Shown: positions 35,671 through 49,680 of the stretch, in pieces
Layout: each line of letters starts with the position of its first letter
How positions within the stretch are numbered: the stretch's first letter is position 1
Source of the DNA: Luscinia megarhynchos
Lineage: Eukaryota; Chordata; Aves; Passeriformes; Turdidae
NCBI GenBank assembly: GCA_034336665.1
Contig: JAPFBE010000002.1
Coordinates: forward strand, 4,448,146-4,512,145
Direction: 5' to 3'
Length of the DNA: 64,000 nt
The notes under the pieces: generated by a model
Databases searched by the model: none
What the model was told of the DNA's origin: nothing
The model's input: only the letters and a program-made list of their open reading frames with translations
Made by a program: the position numbers and the translations under genes

Positions 35671-37909
35671 CTCAATTTGGGTTTTGCTTGTCATTTGCTG
35701 GGCTCAATTTAACAGAAAGTTTACCCCAGCTAAGAGTTAAGGCAACAGTGATGGGGTAGGAGGAGCAGAGCAGCTGGCTGCTCTCATTTGGCATAGAGAT
35801 GAAATCCAGGCTCCAGCCTTTAGGCCAACATTGATAAAACTCATGCCACACTCACATATGAAGCTCTTTTCCCTTCCCACATAACCCACATGCATAGTCT
35901 TTTTTCCCTATAAAAGTCCATTTGTGGCTTTAAAAGATCATGTCAGATATGAAGCAATTTAAATCTTTCATGATTTCTTATGTTTATTCTTTTGACATTT
36001 GAGCACAGTTGCTGAAAGTGTGAGAACTGTTGCTGCTCTTCACCTCTCCACTCGTCAACCAGATGACATTTTAAGCTTTAAATTGTATGGCAGGGAGCAC
36101 ATTAAACATCAGGTCTGAGAGAAATGGGAAACAACATGATGGGACTGCAGCTTTAGGTGCTGCAAACAGCTCAAACCTCCCTATTAAAAATAGAACACTT
36201 TTTTGGTTTAAAGTGTGAACAGTCCCTCAAAACGCTACATGAGATCCATTTTCTGGGTGATGGAATGTATGCCTGCCTAGTTTGTTTCCTATGAGGTTAT
36301 TAACACTTGCTGCATCTGTAACTGCTGGTCATTGAAGGAAGGACACAACTCCCTCCCAGAATTCTGGGACTAATCAAAACATTGCCATTAACATTTAATG
36401 AGAAAGTTGTTGCTTTCGTCAATAAACTGGCTTAGACTCTTAGTCCCCTGAAGCACAAATGGCACTCGCTGGATCATAGTTAACAAGCAGATTTTGGAAA
36501 AAAAGCACAGTCAGAGGAGTGCAGCTTGTTGCATAAGCTCAAAATGACTGGCTGATTTCTTCTTACTTTCCCCACCAGTATATTATGTATGTTAACAAGT
36601 ATTAATCTCTCAGCAAAGTATCCAGACCTTGTAGGGCCAGTTCTTTCTTCCAATAAGACCTCTGCATCATAAAGCAACCCAGACAAAACATGCCCAGGGG
36701 AAAAATCCCATGCTTATAGGAGCTTCCAAGCATTTTCAGTCATTTTCTCCCCTAGCTGCTTGTCTTGGGTGGAGGAGAATGGCCTGTTAGAAAGGAATGG
36801 CCAACATAAATGGAAAAGAACAAATAGGACACTTGAGGGTGTGTCTAATGGATCCAGATATCCAGGAAAGGAAGTATTGTCCCTCATCTGTGCTAGACTT
36901 GGGCAGAGGAGCCAAACTGGTAAATTTTAGCTCTGTCAGCCGGTTTTGGAGATGAGACTGGGTTTATGCTGAAGAGGCATCATGTGAGAAGAGTAACATT
37001 TTGGATACTGTGGGTCCTCATTACTAAATTAAAAAAGATTAAAGAAAAATACCACAGTTTCACAATGCATTTACAGGGAGAACGGTAAAAACAGTGACTA
37101 GTGCATTTTATTGCAAATGCTTAATTTAACAAAGATTAAATATGCATTTGAACATTGTCAATTTGAGATACATTTCTAATCTGACTTTGCCCCTGCTTAC
37201 AGTGGTGTAAATCAATAATTATTTTACTGAAGTCAGCAAAGTCATTACCTGGTATTAAACTCAAAAGAGAGAAAATCTTGCTTTTTACTTCTACAGCAAC
37301 TTTAATTCAATTCAGTATGAATACAACAGTATATTCCAGAACAGAGACAACTGAAAAATCCATGTCCTAAATTCAGTAAAGAGTTATGGAGCTGAATTTC
37401 CATCTGAGCGCTCTTGAACATTGAAATATCAAACCTCCTTTTCCTGTGGTGTAATCTAGTTTATTTTCCCCAGAAAATACATTTTCCTTTTTGTAGACAT
37501 AAACCACATGAAACTATCTTTTGAGCAAAAGTCTCAAAGACCATAGTTTACACATATTAAAAAACCAACAACCCACAAACTTCTGTTTTAAAGCTAAATA
37601 CAGATTTTTTGTCAATCAGCATTTTAATTCCATGCCAGTTTTTTGCATAGTGGAAAATATGCAGCCTTAGGAGAATATGATAAGTTGTTAAAAACCAAAT
37701 TATTTAGGAAGGTAATTTTTCCCATTATGAAAGTAGCTTGTCAGATATTAGTGAAATGAATTAGTCACTTAGCACACCTTTCACAACCTCTAAAAATTAG
37801 ATGATGGCCTCTATGTTCCCATGAGTAACAGGAGACAGCAGTTCTCCTCTCTGTATATACAGTAGTATCACTCCACAGTTTCTGATTATGTTTTATTCAC
37901 ATGGAAGCA

Positions 37910-37931
37910 TAAATCAGTCATAAATCAGTCC
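37910..37931 (+). repeat. 11-bp tandem duplication
   Basis: TAAATCAGTCA is followed directly by TAAATCAGTCC. Confidence 0.7.
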
Positions 37932-38261
37932 AAAGCCTAAAACTAACCAAACCAGTTCATATTTCTCATATGAGCTGTTCTATTTGCATGCCTTTCCAAA
38001 TTAAACATTTCTTGTTGTGATATAAAAAGATTCCAGGTACATATATTAAATGGAAAAAGGTTACAGCATGACATTTAGAAGATGTATGCATGAGGAAAAA
38101 AAGGAAAGTGGGAAAACAACAGGAAAAGTAAGGAACATTTCTTATTACCATCTCAGTAGAGGAAAGTAAATTGAGCAATACCTACCCAATTTATCCCATG
38201 ATTTATCCCTCTGCTTTCTGGAACCATTCAGAGTAGAGGAGGTGCAAGCATGATCTCATCA

Positions 38262-38578
38262 GTGTATGTCAATATGTGAAGAAAATGGAGGCAGGTTCTG
38301 TCCAGCAATGCCTAGGGATGGGACCAGAGGTGATGGACACAAGCTGAAACACAGGAGATGCAGTCTGAACATCAGTAAATGGTTTTTCACTGGGAGGTTG
38401 ACAAGGAGCTGGCACAGGCTGCCCAGAGATGTTGTGGAGTCTCCATCCTTGGAGATGCTCAGAAGCAGTCTGGATATCATCCTGGACAGCAACCATCTGT
38501 AGGCAACCACGTTTGAGCAGAGATACTGGACAAAGTGACCTCCAGAGTCACCTCAGTCCTGCTCTGATACTGTGATGC
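38262..38578 (+). mobile_element. CR1 LINE fragment, second subfamily type
   Basis: Starts near 'gaagaaaatggaggcag' and follows a CR1 3' region: 'gaacatcagtaaatggtttttcactgggag', 'gcacaggctgcccagagatg', 'gtggagtctccatccttggagat', 'gacctccagagtcacctc', then a decayed tail. The wording differs from the other copies here, which suggests a different CR1 subfamily. Confidence 0.85.
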
Positions 38579-40201
38579 TGCTTTGATCTCTTGTCAGTGA
38601 GAAAGGGAGACAGCTTGTTTTCTTGGTTGGCTCCCTTCAGTCAGGAGCAGCAAATTTCAGAAATGCAAAGGGTGCTCTAGCAGCTAGGTCTGGAAGAGAC
38701 CCCAGTAAGCACATAGAGTTTGCAGTGGGAAGAAGTGGAATGCTTATAGGGTCAGGATAGGCAAATTTTCATCTGGCAAATTAATAGAAACCAAGCAGGA
38801 GAGCAAAAATTGCATATTACTTCCACTTCAGTCATTCTGAGAAACATTCCCATCCTTTTTGTTTCAGAGAGGAAACTGTGATGTAACTAATAAATATACA
38901 TCAAGTGTCACCTAATGACTACAGCTTTGTGCCAGGGGCTTTGGGAGCACTGGAGGAATGCTGAGAAGGACTTGTCACGTACAAAAACAAAGCAGACAAA
39001 TCTGGATGCCTGAATTTTATGACATCAGTGCAGACAACTGAGACCTTGGTAGTTTCTGGGACTATAATCACGTTCTCCAGACTGATTTACCGTTTCATTC
39101 TCCTGCACAGAATGAAGCTAAGCACATCAAGGAGTGCTTAGGTCCAGAAGCTTTATAGTACCAATTGCTGGTGCTGCAACACAGCTCTGGCCCTAGGCAA
39201 GAAGCCTGGACTTTGGGCTGTGTTGTGCTCACACTGTTCACACAGTAAAAAGGGTCACACGCCTCCTCCATCTCCTGTGACTAGCTTGTCTTCTTGAATG
39301 CCAGCTCTCCTACATGTTAAAAAATATCTGAACTGGATTTAATGCACTGTAGGCCAGCTGAAAAGGTTGACAGGCAAGTTCACTGCCAGGTTAAACACTG
39401 GGTCCTTTTCTTGGATCATCACCTTCCTGGTACAGCTTCCCATGAGCATGGCAAGACAAGGAATCTATTTCTTTTTCTTCCTTAAGTGAACATTGCAAAA
39501 GGACAGCACCAAGGGGGCCGAAACTTTCAAAACCATAAACTTTGTAATGCCGAATTCAAGCAAAAATGCAGCACTTTCAGATATACCTGGCATATTAAGG
39601 TAACCTCGACAAGCAAGATACAGAGGTGCAAATGTAGCTTTAAAGTAGAAGTAGCAAGTTTCTGTCTGAAAATACACCATCTTGCCAAGTTACAAAGAAG
39701 GCGTTTTTTCATACTCTGCAGTAGACAACAGTTATCAAATAGAGTGGTGCTGTTGGAAGTGGAGGAGGAGCTCTTTTCACATCTTTCTCTAGACTATTTC
39801 TTCTTCTAATAAATACAAGTGCCTGTTGAAAAGCTCTCTGCCAAAGTGCCTGGGTTTCTTTAACGGGGAGCTCAGAGGAGCACTGCTGGGGTTAACATAC
39901 TATTTTTCCCAGGCATATGCAAGTGTATTGCAGAAGGCACAATGCAAATAGTGTTCACAGAGTTTATAATTTCCTGTTGGAACAGCAAAGAAAAGAAGGT
40001 CATTGATTTAAACCAGAGAATACAAATTATTTCCTGCCCACAAAGCTGCCAAATGCTTGGAGTTATTGATTTTTTTTCCTCCCTGCTGCTAACCAAACAC
40101 TTCTAGTCCTGTCGTGGGCATCATCAGCTTATTGACTAAGTAAACATAACCCATTAAGCTGAACATTTTAAAAATAATAGAAAATTATAGTGGCTTTAGT
40201 T
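38579..40201. other. Putative COA1 intron 1, fifth part: no recognised features
   Basis: Intron sequence up to the purine tract. A 107-codon + frame at 39,486-39,809 and minus-strand frames opposite it have no family signature. Confidence 0.5.
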
Positions 40202-40436
40202 AAAAAAAAAAAAAAAGGGGAGGAGAGGAGAGGGAGAGGAGAGGAGAGGAGAGAGAGAGGAGAGGAGAGAGGAGAGGAGAGAGGGAGAGGAGAGGAGAGG
40301 AGAGGAGGAGGAGAGGAGAGGAGAGGAGGAGAGGAGAGGAGAGGAGAGGGAGGAGGAGAGGAGAGGAGAGGAGAGGAGAGGAGAGGAGAGGAGAGGAGAG
40401 GAGAGGAGAGGAGAGGAGAGGAGAGGAGAGGAGAAA
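40202..40436 (+). repeat. 235-nt polypurine tract, (GGAGA)n minisatellite
   Basis: An uninterrupted run of A and G only: 15 A, then GGAGA pentamers with GGGAGA, GAGAGA and GGAGGAG variants in the first half, then a homogeneous block of pentamers from about 40,351. The more even 3' half suggests recent expansion there. In one frame it would read GEERR repeats; that is not a gene. Confidence 0.97.
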
Positions 40437-43400
40437 CAGTTCTTGAAGTTAATTAACTTTTATGTAGATTCAAGTTTCTACAATACAGGTTTGCATCCAA
40501 ATGAGAGAGCAAGGAATAAAAGACTAGGGAAAAAACCCAAAAGTCCTTTCCCAAAGAAGCCAAGAAGGGGAGGGTGCAGGGAAGCAGGTACTTCATATTT
40601 TAAGACTCCAAGTAAAAGAAAAAAAATACTGCAAAATTGAGATTGAAAGGGTAAAACCATGTGGCAGCAGCATGATGAAGGCATGCTTTTATTTATTTAT
40701 TTACTTACTAACAGCAGGAGATCTGTGCTATTGTCTGATTCAATTTTTTTTAAAGTCAGATCTGAGCACAGCTGATGCCTGGCCTTGGAACCTGTCAGTT
40801 TGAAGATAACACATACAGTATTAATAAATGTAGAACAACACTTGCTGTCAAGTTGGTTACAAGGCAGTACTTCACTGAAGGGGGCCTGACAATGTCAAAA
40901 AGCATTAGACCAGAGCCAACAAATGTTTTATACTCTACAGCTGAACCCAAAAGATGGATTGATGCCCTGAATCTGCCTGTAAGGCATCTGTCTGCTCTGG
41001 AGAGTGTGTGTTTGTCTGAAGAAGCAGGGAACAAGTTGCTTTTCCCTCCTCCTCCAGGTATCTGCCTACACGAGGAAGGCAAGGACCAAGATATAAGAGA
41101 ACAAATCCTAGTGTGCTGTAGATGGACAGGGATACCTCACATACAAAATAGTGTTTAAAAGTAGGAGAACACACTCGGAGGAGGTGTTTACAGGCAACCG
41201 CAGGGAGACAACTACCAGGCTGAGACACTGCAGAGAGGGCTGGCTTTCCCCTGGGACTGGCTGTTGCAGGTGGCTTCCCTGGCCAAGAGCCTGGGAGTCC
41301 TTTGGTGTGAGAGTCAGCAGTGAGAGAAGAGCCAGTGGGAATAGACACCAGGAGGGAAGTAAACAAGCAGATTACAAAGTGATGATAAATTAGGGTATCG
41401 GTCTTCTACAGTGGCTTAGAGGAAGGTGCGACTACTTCCTCCACCCCCTCACCTTCATGCCTGTTGACTGAATACTATTAAGGCAGGTAGATTATTAATG
41501 ACCTGTTAACAGCTTCTTTAATTTTCTAATAAATACCAGCTGCAGCTGCTGTAATTATTCTTCTGGTCCCACAACATGCCCTGTGCCAGACTGCAAAAAA
41601 ATTTTTTTTCTTTTGGTCTGGAACACATTGTTGTGTTCTTAACGTGTGTACTGCACATGGGCAATTGCATGCCTAAGTAAAATTACATCTTAGGCTGTCA
41701 GAGCACTTTGCAGCCATTAAATATCAATATCTTCCAGCAGAGTAGGAACCAGGAAGTGTTTAGTAAATTATTTTTGCATGTGTGAATTGAGACACCCAAA
41801 TTTTATAGTTTTAGCCACAGTGATACAGTGAGTCGGTCCCTGAGCTGCTTGTGAAACCTGGGAGTTCTGTCTTCTGCTTTGTGCTGGTAGCATACGAACT
41901 GAAAAAGTCACGGATAGGTTGGAGGTAACACTAAGCAGGGACTTCTTTTTCTATGTATGCAGAGTCCCTAGGAGCAACATTATACTAAAGCAATGGTATC
42001 CATCATCCTTCCTAATTCTCACCACCACAGAGCTGAGTAGCATGTATGGGAAAAAAACCATAAACAAACAGATACGGATCACAGCCCACCTATGTGTCTC
42101 ACGTATACCATATTTGTCAAATTTCATTGTATTGAGCAATCTAGTGTTTAATGAAGAAACACCACAAACTAGTATTTGAAGATTACCATTTTTTGACGAA
42201 ATAGTGTATGCTGTTACCAGCCCTGCTTGAAAGCTACTTGTGAGGATGTGCCTTAAAAATACTATAAAGTAGATGCTGAATTTTCAGAGATCTTTTTGAA
42301 GACAATGGTCCTGTAAAGGTATCACCTATTGAGCAGTCATAAAGCACACAACATTTTGAAAAATCTCACCCATCAACAGTACATAAAGGTGTGGTCTGTG
42401 CTTTTGTCCAGCTCTTGGGCTATCACGCCTCCTTGCTGGACAAAGTCCTGTGCTGTAGCTCCATAAAAGAAAGCTTGTCCCATATCTCTAAAGGTAGGTT
42501 TGCTTTAGGAAACAGCCCTGGAGTTGTGCTGAATCTATCTAGTCTGGCATGTTTTAGCCTAAGAGAGGGAATGGGTGGGCAACAAGGGAAGAGCCCAGGT
42601 CTCTGGGAGTCAAGTACCTGACCTGGAACTGACTTCCTGTGACGTTGTTCTGTGTTTTTCTGCCACAGATGTGCAAAATGAAAATTAAAAATCCCTGCCT
42701 TCTGTAACAGAAACTATTGAAAGACTGAAGATTTAGTGAATCACATTCAAATTATTAAACAGAGAAAATCTGTTCCTTAAAATCTTTCCCACACATATTT
42801 TGAGGAGGAAAATTTGGATTGCAGTCAGCTGTTCTCTGAAATTCCTCTTGTCCTGACTCATATTTGGAAGGGAATCTGATACATGTACAACTGTCTTGTG
42901 AGCATCCAGCATAACTTTTCCTTTTTCCAAGGGTGGATGAATAAATCAGTAGCTACTCCCCAGATGAAGTTAAAGGTCTGACTCCAGATGCTGCATGTGG
43001 AGTGTAGCAGCTTTCACCACTTCCTTTGCCCTTTTGCACTCTCAGTCTTGCACAGCTCTGTGCACAAGTTAACAAGCTGGATCTGTCTGAACAGAAACCT
43101 TCAAGTACTATGGGAACTTCTTTTCTTTCTTTCATTTTTCCATCATAATTATTTTTCCCTTTTTTGTCTTTCTGATAATAGAATGTTTCTAGGTCAGAAT
43201 CCCAGTTGGTCTTGTGCTGGTTTTGGTCCCCTGTGCTTATTAAAAAGTCACAAGTCTTTGAGGTTAGCTCTTCCTCAGATCCTAATTTGTGTTAACAAAT
43301 TTAGCTGATACTGAACCAGGTCTGCTCATATGGGCAAGGACCAACTTCTGGAACCAATCCAGGTGTCCAAGATGTTTGAAAATAATTAGTTTTCTTTAAA

Positions 43401-46400
43401 ACCTTGGGCTGTAAGTGTTGATCTGATATATTTAAAAAGGACTTGACTTTCAGAAGGGTAGAGTCCTCCTTTTCTGAAGGAAGAGCCCTTCTGTGAGGGT
43501 ATAAAAAAGGGCACTTGAAATAAACTTACCTCATCTGAGAAGAATTAGGGTAGCATTTATTTTCAGTTTTGGTTTTCAGTAGGAAGTAAGAATAGGAGCA
43601 CGGTGTTTGTTAAGTGCCGGAAGTATATACTGCTGTAATACTATATAATAAAAAGCATTAGATCAACAAGGTGTTTGGGCACAGGACTGCAGACCTTCCC
43701 AGTACCATTGATATTTGTAAATCAGGCTCTGTGCTGACCACAGGAGAGCAGACCACATCTTTTACCCCCTCATTTCTGGAGGCAAACAAGGCAGAAAGCA
43801 TCATATGATTTATACTATGTTTCTGCTTTAAACATTTTTTTCCCTGTAGCTGCCCTCCCCTGACATTCAGTTCCTTTAGGTCACTGTCTACTGCATGCCT
43901 GTTTAATATGTGCATGTGGATGATATTATTGAAGTCAGAAAGACTACAGACAAGCATAAGCCTTATCTGATTATATGATTGGAGTTAGAGACAGTAAAAT
44001 TCCAGGTCAGTACTGATTTTTAACATAGCCACATAACGTTCCTAGCCCAATGATGTCTGCAGTACTGTCGTGAACTTCTGAGACCATTTTCGTTTCCTTT
44101 TACAAGGTAAAATGTAACCTGTTAGGTAAGAAGGTTATCACAGATTCCTAGTGGTTTTTGATTCTTTCATACATCTCAGGATTTACTAAGTTGACTTAAA
44201 GCTAGATTGGATATTGGTTTTGGCTTTGAGATTTTGTCAATGTCTTCAGCATAATGAGTGTATTGGACGTAGATAAATGCCCACAAACTGCCAAGAAAAA
44301 TAAGCAGTTACCACTGCTTAGAAAGAATTGCAAACTCCTTCCATGAGAAATGATTTTGTACTCTTCCCTGCTCCTTTACCTTGCAGGTTCAGTGAACCTA
44401 TTCTAGGCAATTATACATGGGAAACACGCATCACACTATGAAAACCTCACTGGCTTGACAGTCCCTTTCTGCTAAGCACAGAATGCTATTCCCTCTCATC
44501 ATGACAGCATGAGACAGTCAAAGGACTCTATTTGCTGTTTTGTTATACGATTCTTTTGTTTTAATGTGCCCATTTGGAAGCTGGCCCACTTTGCAGGCTG
44601 TGGGGAGGTGCAGGGACAGCATAGAGCAATTCTTTTGAACCTTGGATTGCAGCACTCATGACCTCACTCCCAGCAGCAAGGAAGCCAAGAAGCTGTGCCA
44701 CAGCTTTCTCAGGTAAACCACTCACTGTTAAACCCATAAACACCACTGATCTTTTTTTTCTTGCACCTTGGATGCAGCTTTTTCATTTACCCTACTTATG
44801 AATTCTTACTCTTAAATCCTTTGCAATTCACCTCTAAAACTCAAAAGATGAACATTCACACCTTCTTCCTCCCTCCATGGTGTCCAATTACAGAAACATA
44901 CAATTAGGGATGTTAATGACAGATTATTAGGCATTACCCTATAATGCCATCCTCCAATAGCAGCAAAAATGGGTCACACTGTAGGTATAATTATCCTGGT
45001 TCTCTAATAATACACCCTGGTTGTGCCTTGTTTTTGGGATATGTCCCTTGTATTTCAGTATAAAGTATGGGCAGCTCTAGTTGTGCTGGAGAGTGATCTG
45101 GAGCAGGCTGTTGAACTGCTAGCACATGGGCCTGGACTTCAAAGAGACTGAACAAAATAGGCTGTAGCATCTTTCCAACTTAGAGAAAACCAATGAAGGA
45201 ATTTGGCACCTGCCTTTGTTACATGCAGTTAGGAAGACAGGCTCTATTCACAGAGGGATAAACCGAGGGACAGCAGGAGACAGTAGGACTCCTTGGACAG
45301 TAGGAGTGGCGGCCCCACTGCCTCTGTCTGCTCAGCACCAGGGTGGTGGTGCAATATTTTCAGAGAAGAGGGCACAGAGAGGGGTGAAGGTGGACAGGCA
45401 GGAGGAAGAGAAATGCAGTGCAGGTGAGTCCAGGGGATGAGACGGTGCAGCTCAAGAGCACAAAGGGAAGTTGTCTGTGACAGCAGAACAGAAATTCCAC
45501 TCTGTAAATAGAATAGAAATATGAAAATGAGAGTGCCCTAGAGAGAAGGAAAATGAAATGAAACTAAGATATTTGAAGGCACCATGCAAGTTTTATGCTA
45601 ACTGAGAAGGCCAACTGCTTTATAGCACGTGTCTCAGGAGAAGTGATACAAGAGTGAGGTGTCTGTTTAGAGCCCTTAATCACTTTATTGACTACTTTCT
45701 GTCCCCTTGTTAATTAGCTAGTAGCAAAGGCAGATAATAAACTTAACACTGTTTCTTGGCTTTCTTGCCAGTAGTCTTTCTCATGTGTAGAGTGGGTCCC
45801 TTAAAGTGTTCTCACCAAGACTAGCTACACAAATATAGGAACTGATCCACAAGGAGATCCTGGAAGGGACTATTTCAAAGCTGTCTAAAAAGAGGTTTTA
45901 CCTCCCTAAATGCTCGGAATATGTGCATTTAGTGCATGTGAAGAAAAACTGAGGAGGGAAAAAAGAAGAAAAAAATATTAATCCTGCTTTTGGTTTGACT
46001 GTGAATTAAGCAAATTTTACTACAAATTTCTGAGGTCTTGATGAAGGCACTCTATACATGCAAAGTCTTTGATGTTTCTGAACATGCTGGCAGGGCCAAA
46101 AATTTGAGCTGTTACCTCTCATAAATGAGGTAAATAGTACGTTGAGGCTATTTCCATGAAAAAAGGGAAAAATAATATGCTGAGATCCTGTCAGAACACT
46201 TCTGCTGTACTGTCCTGGTTTTGATGAGAGTATTGATGATGAAGGGATGTTGTAGACAATGAGTGTCAAAAAGATGTGTCTAAAATGTTGTCCTAGCATG
46301 TTATTAGTATAGAAACTGGCTTACACCCAGATGCCTGCCTTATGGATCTTAGAAGATCAATGGATGGGCAAGAAAGCAAGAATGTGAAATACAAGTGTGT

Positions 46401-49400
46401 GCTCATGTGTGGTTGGCCTGACATTCCCCTCATCTCCTATAACTTCCTGTGTGGTTTGCTGAAAAGCTGTGCCTAGGGCCTATTAAATCCCTACCAGCCC
46501 AAGGGAGAGTTCCATTGCAGAAGGGTCAGCAGAAATTCCAGCCTTGAAGTTAGATGCTCAGGTCTGTGTTCAGGTCTTGATAAATTTTAATTTAATTTAA
46601 TAGTAGTCTTTTGCTCCATCTATTTAGTGTGTCACTCCAACACCTCAGGACTGCAGTGGTTCAAGGTGGTTTAAAGGCTCCCAGTTGCTTCTATTGGTGG
46701 CCTGGCACTATATTGTCCTGGCCAGGTGGGCAAGCAATGGCCCAGATTAAGATAGGCAGCAGAGATCACACCAAGTTTGCATTGATCAAGTTGCTTCTCT
46801 CTTGTTTCAGAGCAGTATTACTGCTTGCTGTTTGGTCTGTGGTAGCACCCAGAGGCTGGAGTTGCTGGTGGAGTTTGGTCGCACCAGGAGGAGGAGAAGG
46901 ACAAGGAGAAGGAGGAGGAAATGCCTTCCCCATAGAACCTACAGCCTCAGCTCCCTTGCTCAATTCCAGGGAATTAATGTTTATGCTTGGTGAAAATGCC
47001 CTTCTCCAATATCTACTTTTGGTGGAGGTGCCCAACACCAACCTCTGCCACACAAATTTCAGAAAACCCAAATTTGCGAAAATAAGAGAGATTCTCTTAA
47101 GACAGCCTATTTTTAGAAGATCCTCTGTAGAGAAAACAAAGTCTAATTAAAAACAGCCTTTACTGTTGCAGTAACCCACCATTTCACATGTGACCCTGGG
47201 AATTTGTTAAATCTTGTTAACAGCCTGACTGCCACTTAGCTTCAAAGTCAAGCCTTCTCCTCCAAATCCTATTTTCAAGGCACAAAGTGAATGTCACTAT
47301 TATTAGGGTGTTCTGCTCTTTAACAATTATTTTTTGAGAATGCTAGTTATAACGATTTAAGGTCTCTTATTTTGGTAACTGTGGGTTCAGTGTTTTTCTG
47401 TGTGCTAATCTCCTCTTAATCTTTTTTACCAGTGCAAGTAGCATGGAGGAAAAGACGTCTTTGCAGAACAGCATAGCTTGGAAATTATGCTTTTTTCATT
47501 ACCAGCTGTGGAAAAGTCTGTTTTTCCACCAATTGACTTGCCTACTCTTTTAGTCATACAACAGGTTCTCAGGAGAGATCACCACAGATAGCAGCATGAA
47601 CTTTCTCCTTAGGAGGCAATTGTGTGTTGCATCTATACAATTCTTTCAAATACTTACAGTTGGTGGCAGATGAAGTGGAGGGGATTTGGTCCTTCGCTGT
47701 GAGAGCCTCTACAGTCTGCCAGCTGTATGTTCATGTTCACAAAGGCTCAGGACAGGAGGCACAGCTCTGGGCATGACTCTGCTTCCCTTCCTTAGTGAGC
47801 CACTCCCATGGCACTTCAGCAGATCAGCCAGTGGAGCAGCAATCACAGTTGGCCATAGGACAGAAATCTGACTGACAAGTCCTTGCAGACAACAGATCCT
47901 TATTACGTTCTGGTCTTCTGCAAACTGTCACCATTCAGAAGTCATCAGCAGCTGTGTGTCAAAGGATGCTCAAGGCTGCAATATTCAAGTGTCCATTCCA
48001 CAAGGGACCAGGATGGCAGGGAAGAGAAGCAGCAGCCCCTCTGAGAAGGATGCTCTGGGCTCCAAGGACACTTCCGTCCTTGGTTTTGGAGGCTGGCAAG
48101 GAATTGTGGGATGGATGAGAGAGTTTGCGGTCTTGAGAAGCTTGTTAAAATGAGTAGCTCTGAACCTTTTCCCACAGTGTGCTGTCATAGGACTGTCTTA
48201 GGAAAACAGCTGAGAAATAAGTGGGATCAGAACATCAAGAGCTTGACAGGGGTGGGGTGGTCCAGCCCATGAGCTTCCAACTGTGACTGAAAATGAGCAA
48301 TGGAGATGTTCTACCTGTTACCGTGATGAGGACCTTGGTGCACAACTTAGGTGCACCTCAGCTCTCCACATCTCTGCTTCAGCAGGAGCAGCCACAGAAG
48401 ACAGCTGTGGGCAGGGGCACCTCAGGAGCAGTCAGGCATGCTGCATGAGGCAGCAATACTTAATGGGATCACCACTGCTCAGCTGCCAAGCTCCCTTGCC
48501 AGATGGCACCGTCTCTACACTGCAACACTGGAGCGGAGGTGTTGAGAGTGTATGTGTGAGCATGTGACTGATCAGCAATAAGCTTTTCTTGCTTTCCATC
48601 CATCTCCCTTGTCTGGGTGTGAGCAGACCGTGAGACTCAACAAACCTCAAACCCACTGACAGTGAGCTGCAGAGCCTCTAATTTCCGCTGTTTACTGGGC
48701 AGGCCCCCGAGCCTCAGTCAAAACCTCGCTGGTGCAAGAGCTCCCTGTCTTCCCACCCTTACTCAGCAAACTGCCAGCAGCACCCCCCACCCCCAGACAT
48801 TTGCATTCAATTACCCTGAATTTAATCACAGAAAGCAAATTTTGCCTGGCCACAACTTTAAAAAGGGCAAAAACAAACGCTGCAGGTCACAAACTGTTAT
48901 ATCTGATCCTCCCTCCAGATTTACCATGGGGTTTTTTTTCCCTTCCCTGTTATGTGGTGTTGGTGTCAGAGCCTCTGCCTGGCCAGATATATCTTATAAG
49001 AAACTTGGTTATTAATCAGATTTTGTGGGGATTTAAAGAAAGTTGCAAACACAGGCAGGCGAGCAGGAAGTTCTCACTGTCCTTGTGAAATGACTACCAC
49101 TGTTGCTCTGTAAAACCACACTTGCACATTTCCTCTGCTGTAACTTCTCATGCCATGCAAGTTCCCCAGGGGAAGCGAGAAGAAAAAACTCATCAGAGAA
49201 ACAGATCAGGAGTTATAGAGATGATAGCTGACTGTACTGATGGCATAGTTTAGGCATTTTGGGGCATAAAGTAGGCCTCTCTGGGTTGCTAACATTACTA
49301 GCCATCCAGAAATCTGAAATTATTTAAATAGTAAACTTATATACTAAAGGTTCTTAGGTTAACAAAGGTTAACTTAAGTTCTTAAGGGTTCTAGTTAGCA

Positions 49401-49500
49401 AGGAAAGCATTCAGCCTAGGAATAGCATGCATTACAACTCAGTGCTGGTACCACAGGGCAGGAGATGAAATTTATACCTGAGTTGTATTCACAGTTTTGT
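40437..49500. other. Putative COA1 intron 1, sixth part: no recognised gene
   Basis: About 9 kb of AT-rich intron. A purine-rich stretch at about 46,886-46,922 is the only compositional oddity. The longest frames (40,775-41,158 + and 46,611-47,150 +) show no known domain, and I could not link them to plausible splice partners. Confidence 0.5.
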
Positions 49501-49680
49501 AGAATCATAGAATATGCCGTTGAAGGGGACCCACAAGGATCATGGAGTCCAATTCCTGTCCCTGCACAGAACACACCAAAAATCACACCAAGTGCCCAAG
49601 AGCATTATCCATACTATTCTTGAGCTCAGGCTTGGTGCTGTGACTACTCCCCTGGGGAGTCTGAGTTTCCCTCAGTGTAG
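49501..49680 (-). mobile_element. CR1 LINE 3' fragment, minus strand
   Basis: The + strand begins 'agaatcatagaatatgccgttgaaggggacc', then 'atcatggagtccaattcctgtccctgcac', 'acaccaaaaatcacacc' and 'tccatactattcttgagctcaggc'. This is the complemented 3' end of a CR1 subfamily. It ends near 'gagtttccctcagtg'. Confidence 0.85.

Larger units (their letters stand above)
26041..38255. other. Putative COA1 intron 1, fourth part
   Basis: About 12 kb of AT-rich intron. It contains GTTTT-type runs (27,541-27,600), a TAAT-rich block (27,841-27,905), a pyrimidine tract (29,903-29,964), a T/GTTT run (31,341-31,377), and short slippage duplications (31,231-31,266; 32,169-32,189; 37,910-37,931). I recognise no exon, RNA gene or transposon on either strand. 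Confidence 0.5.

Noticed and set aside
40190..40456. 88-codon GEERR-repeat frame
   Set aside because: Translation of the GGAGA minisatellite; no coding meaning.
46611..47150. 179-codon + frame
   Set aside because: No family signature, and it covers a simple purine-rich stretch; intronic position with no splice support.
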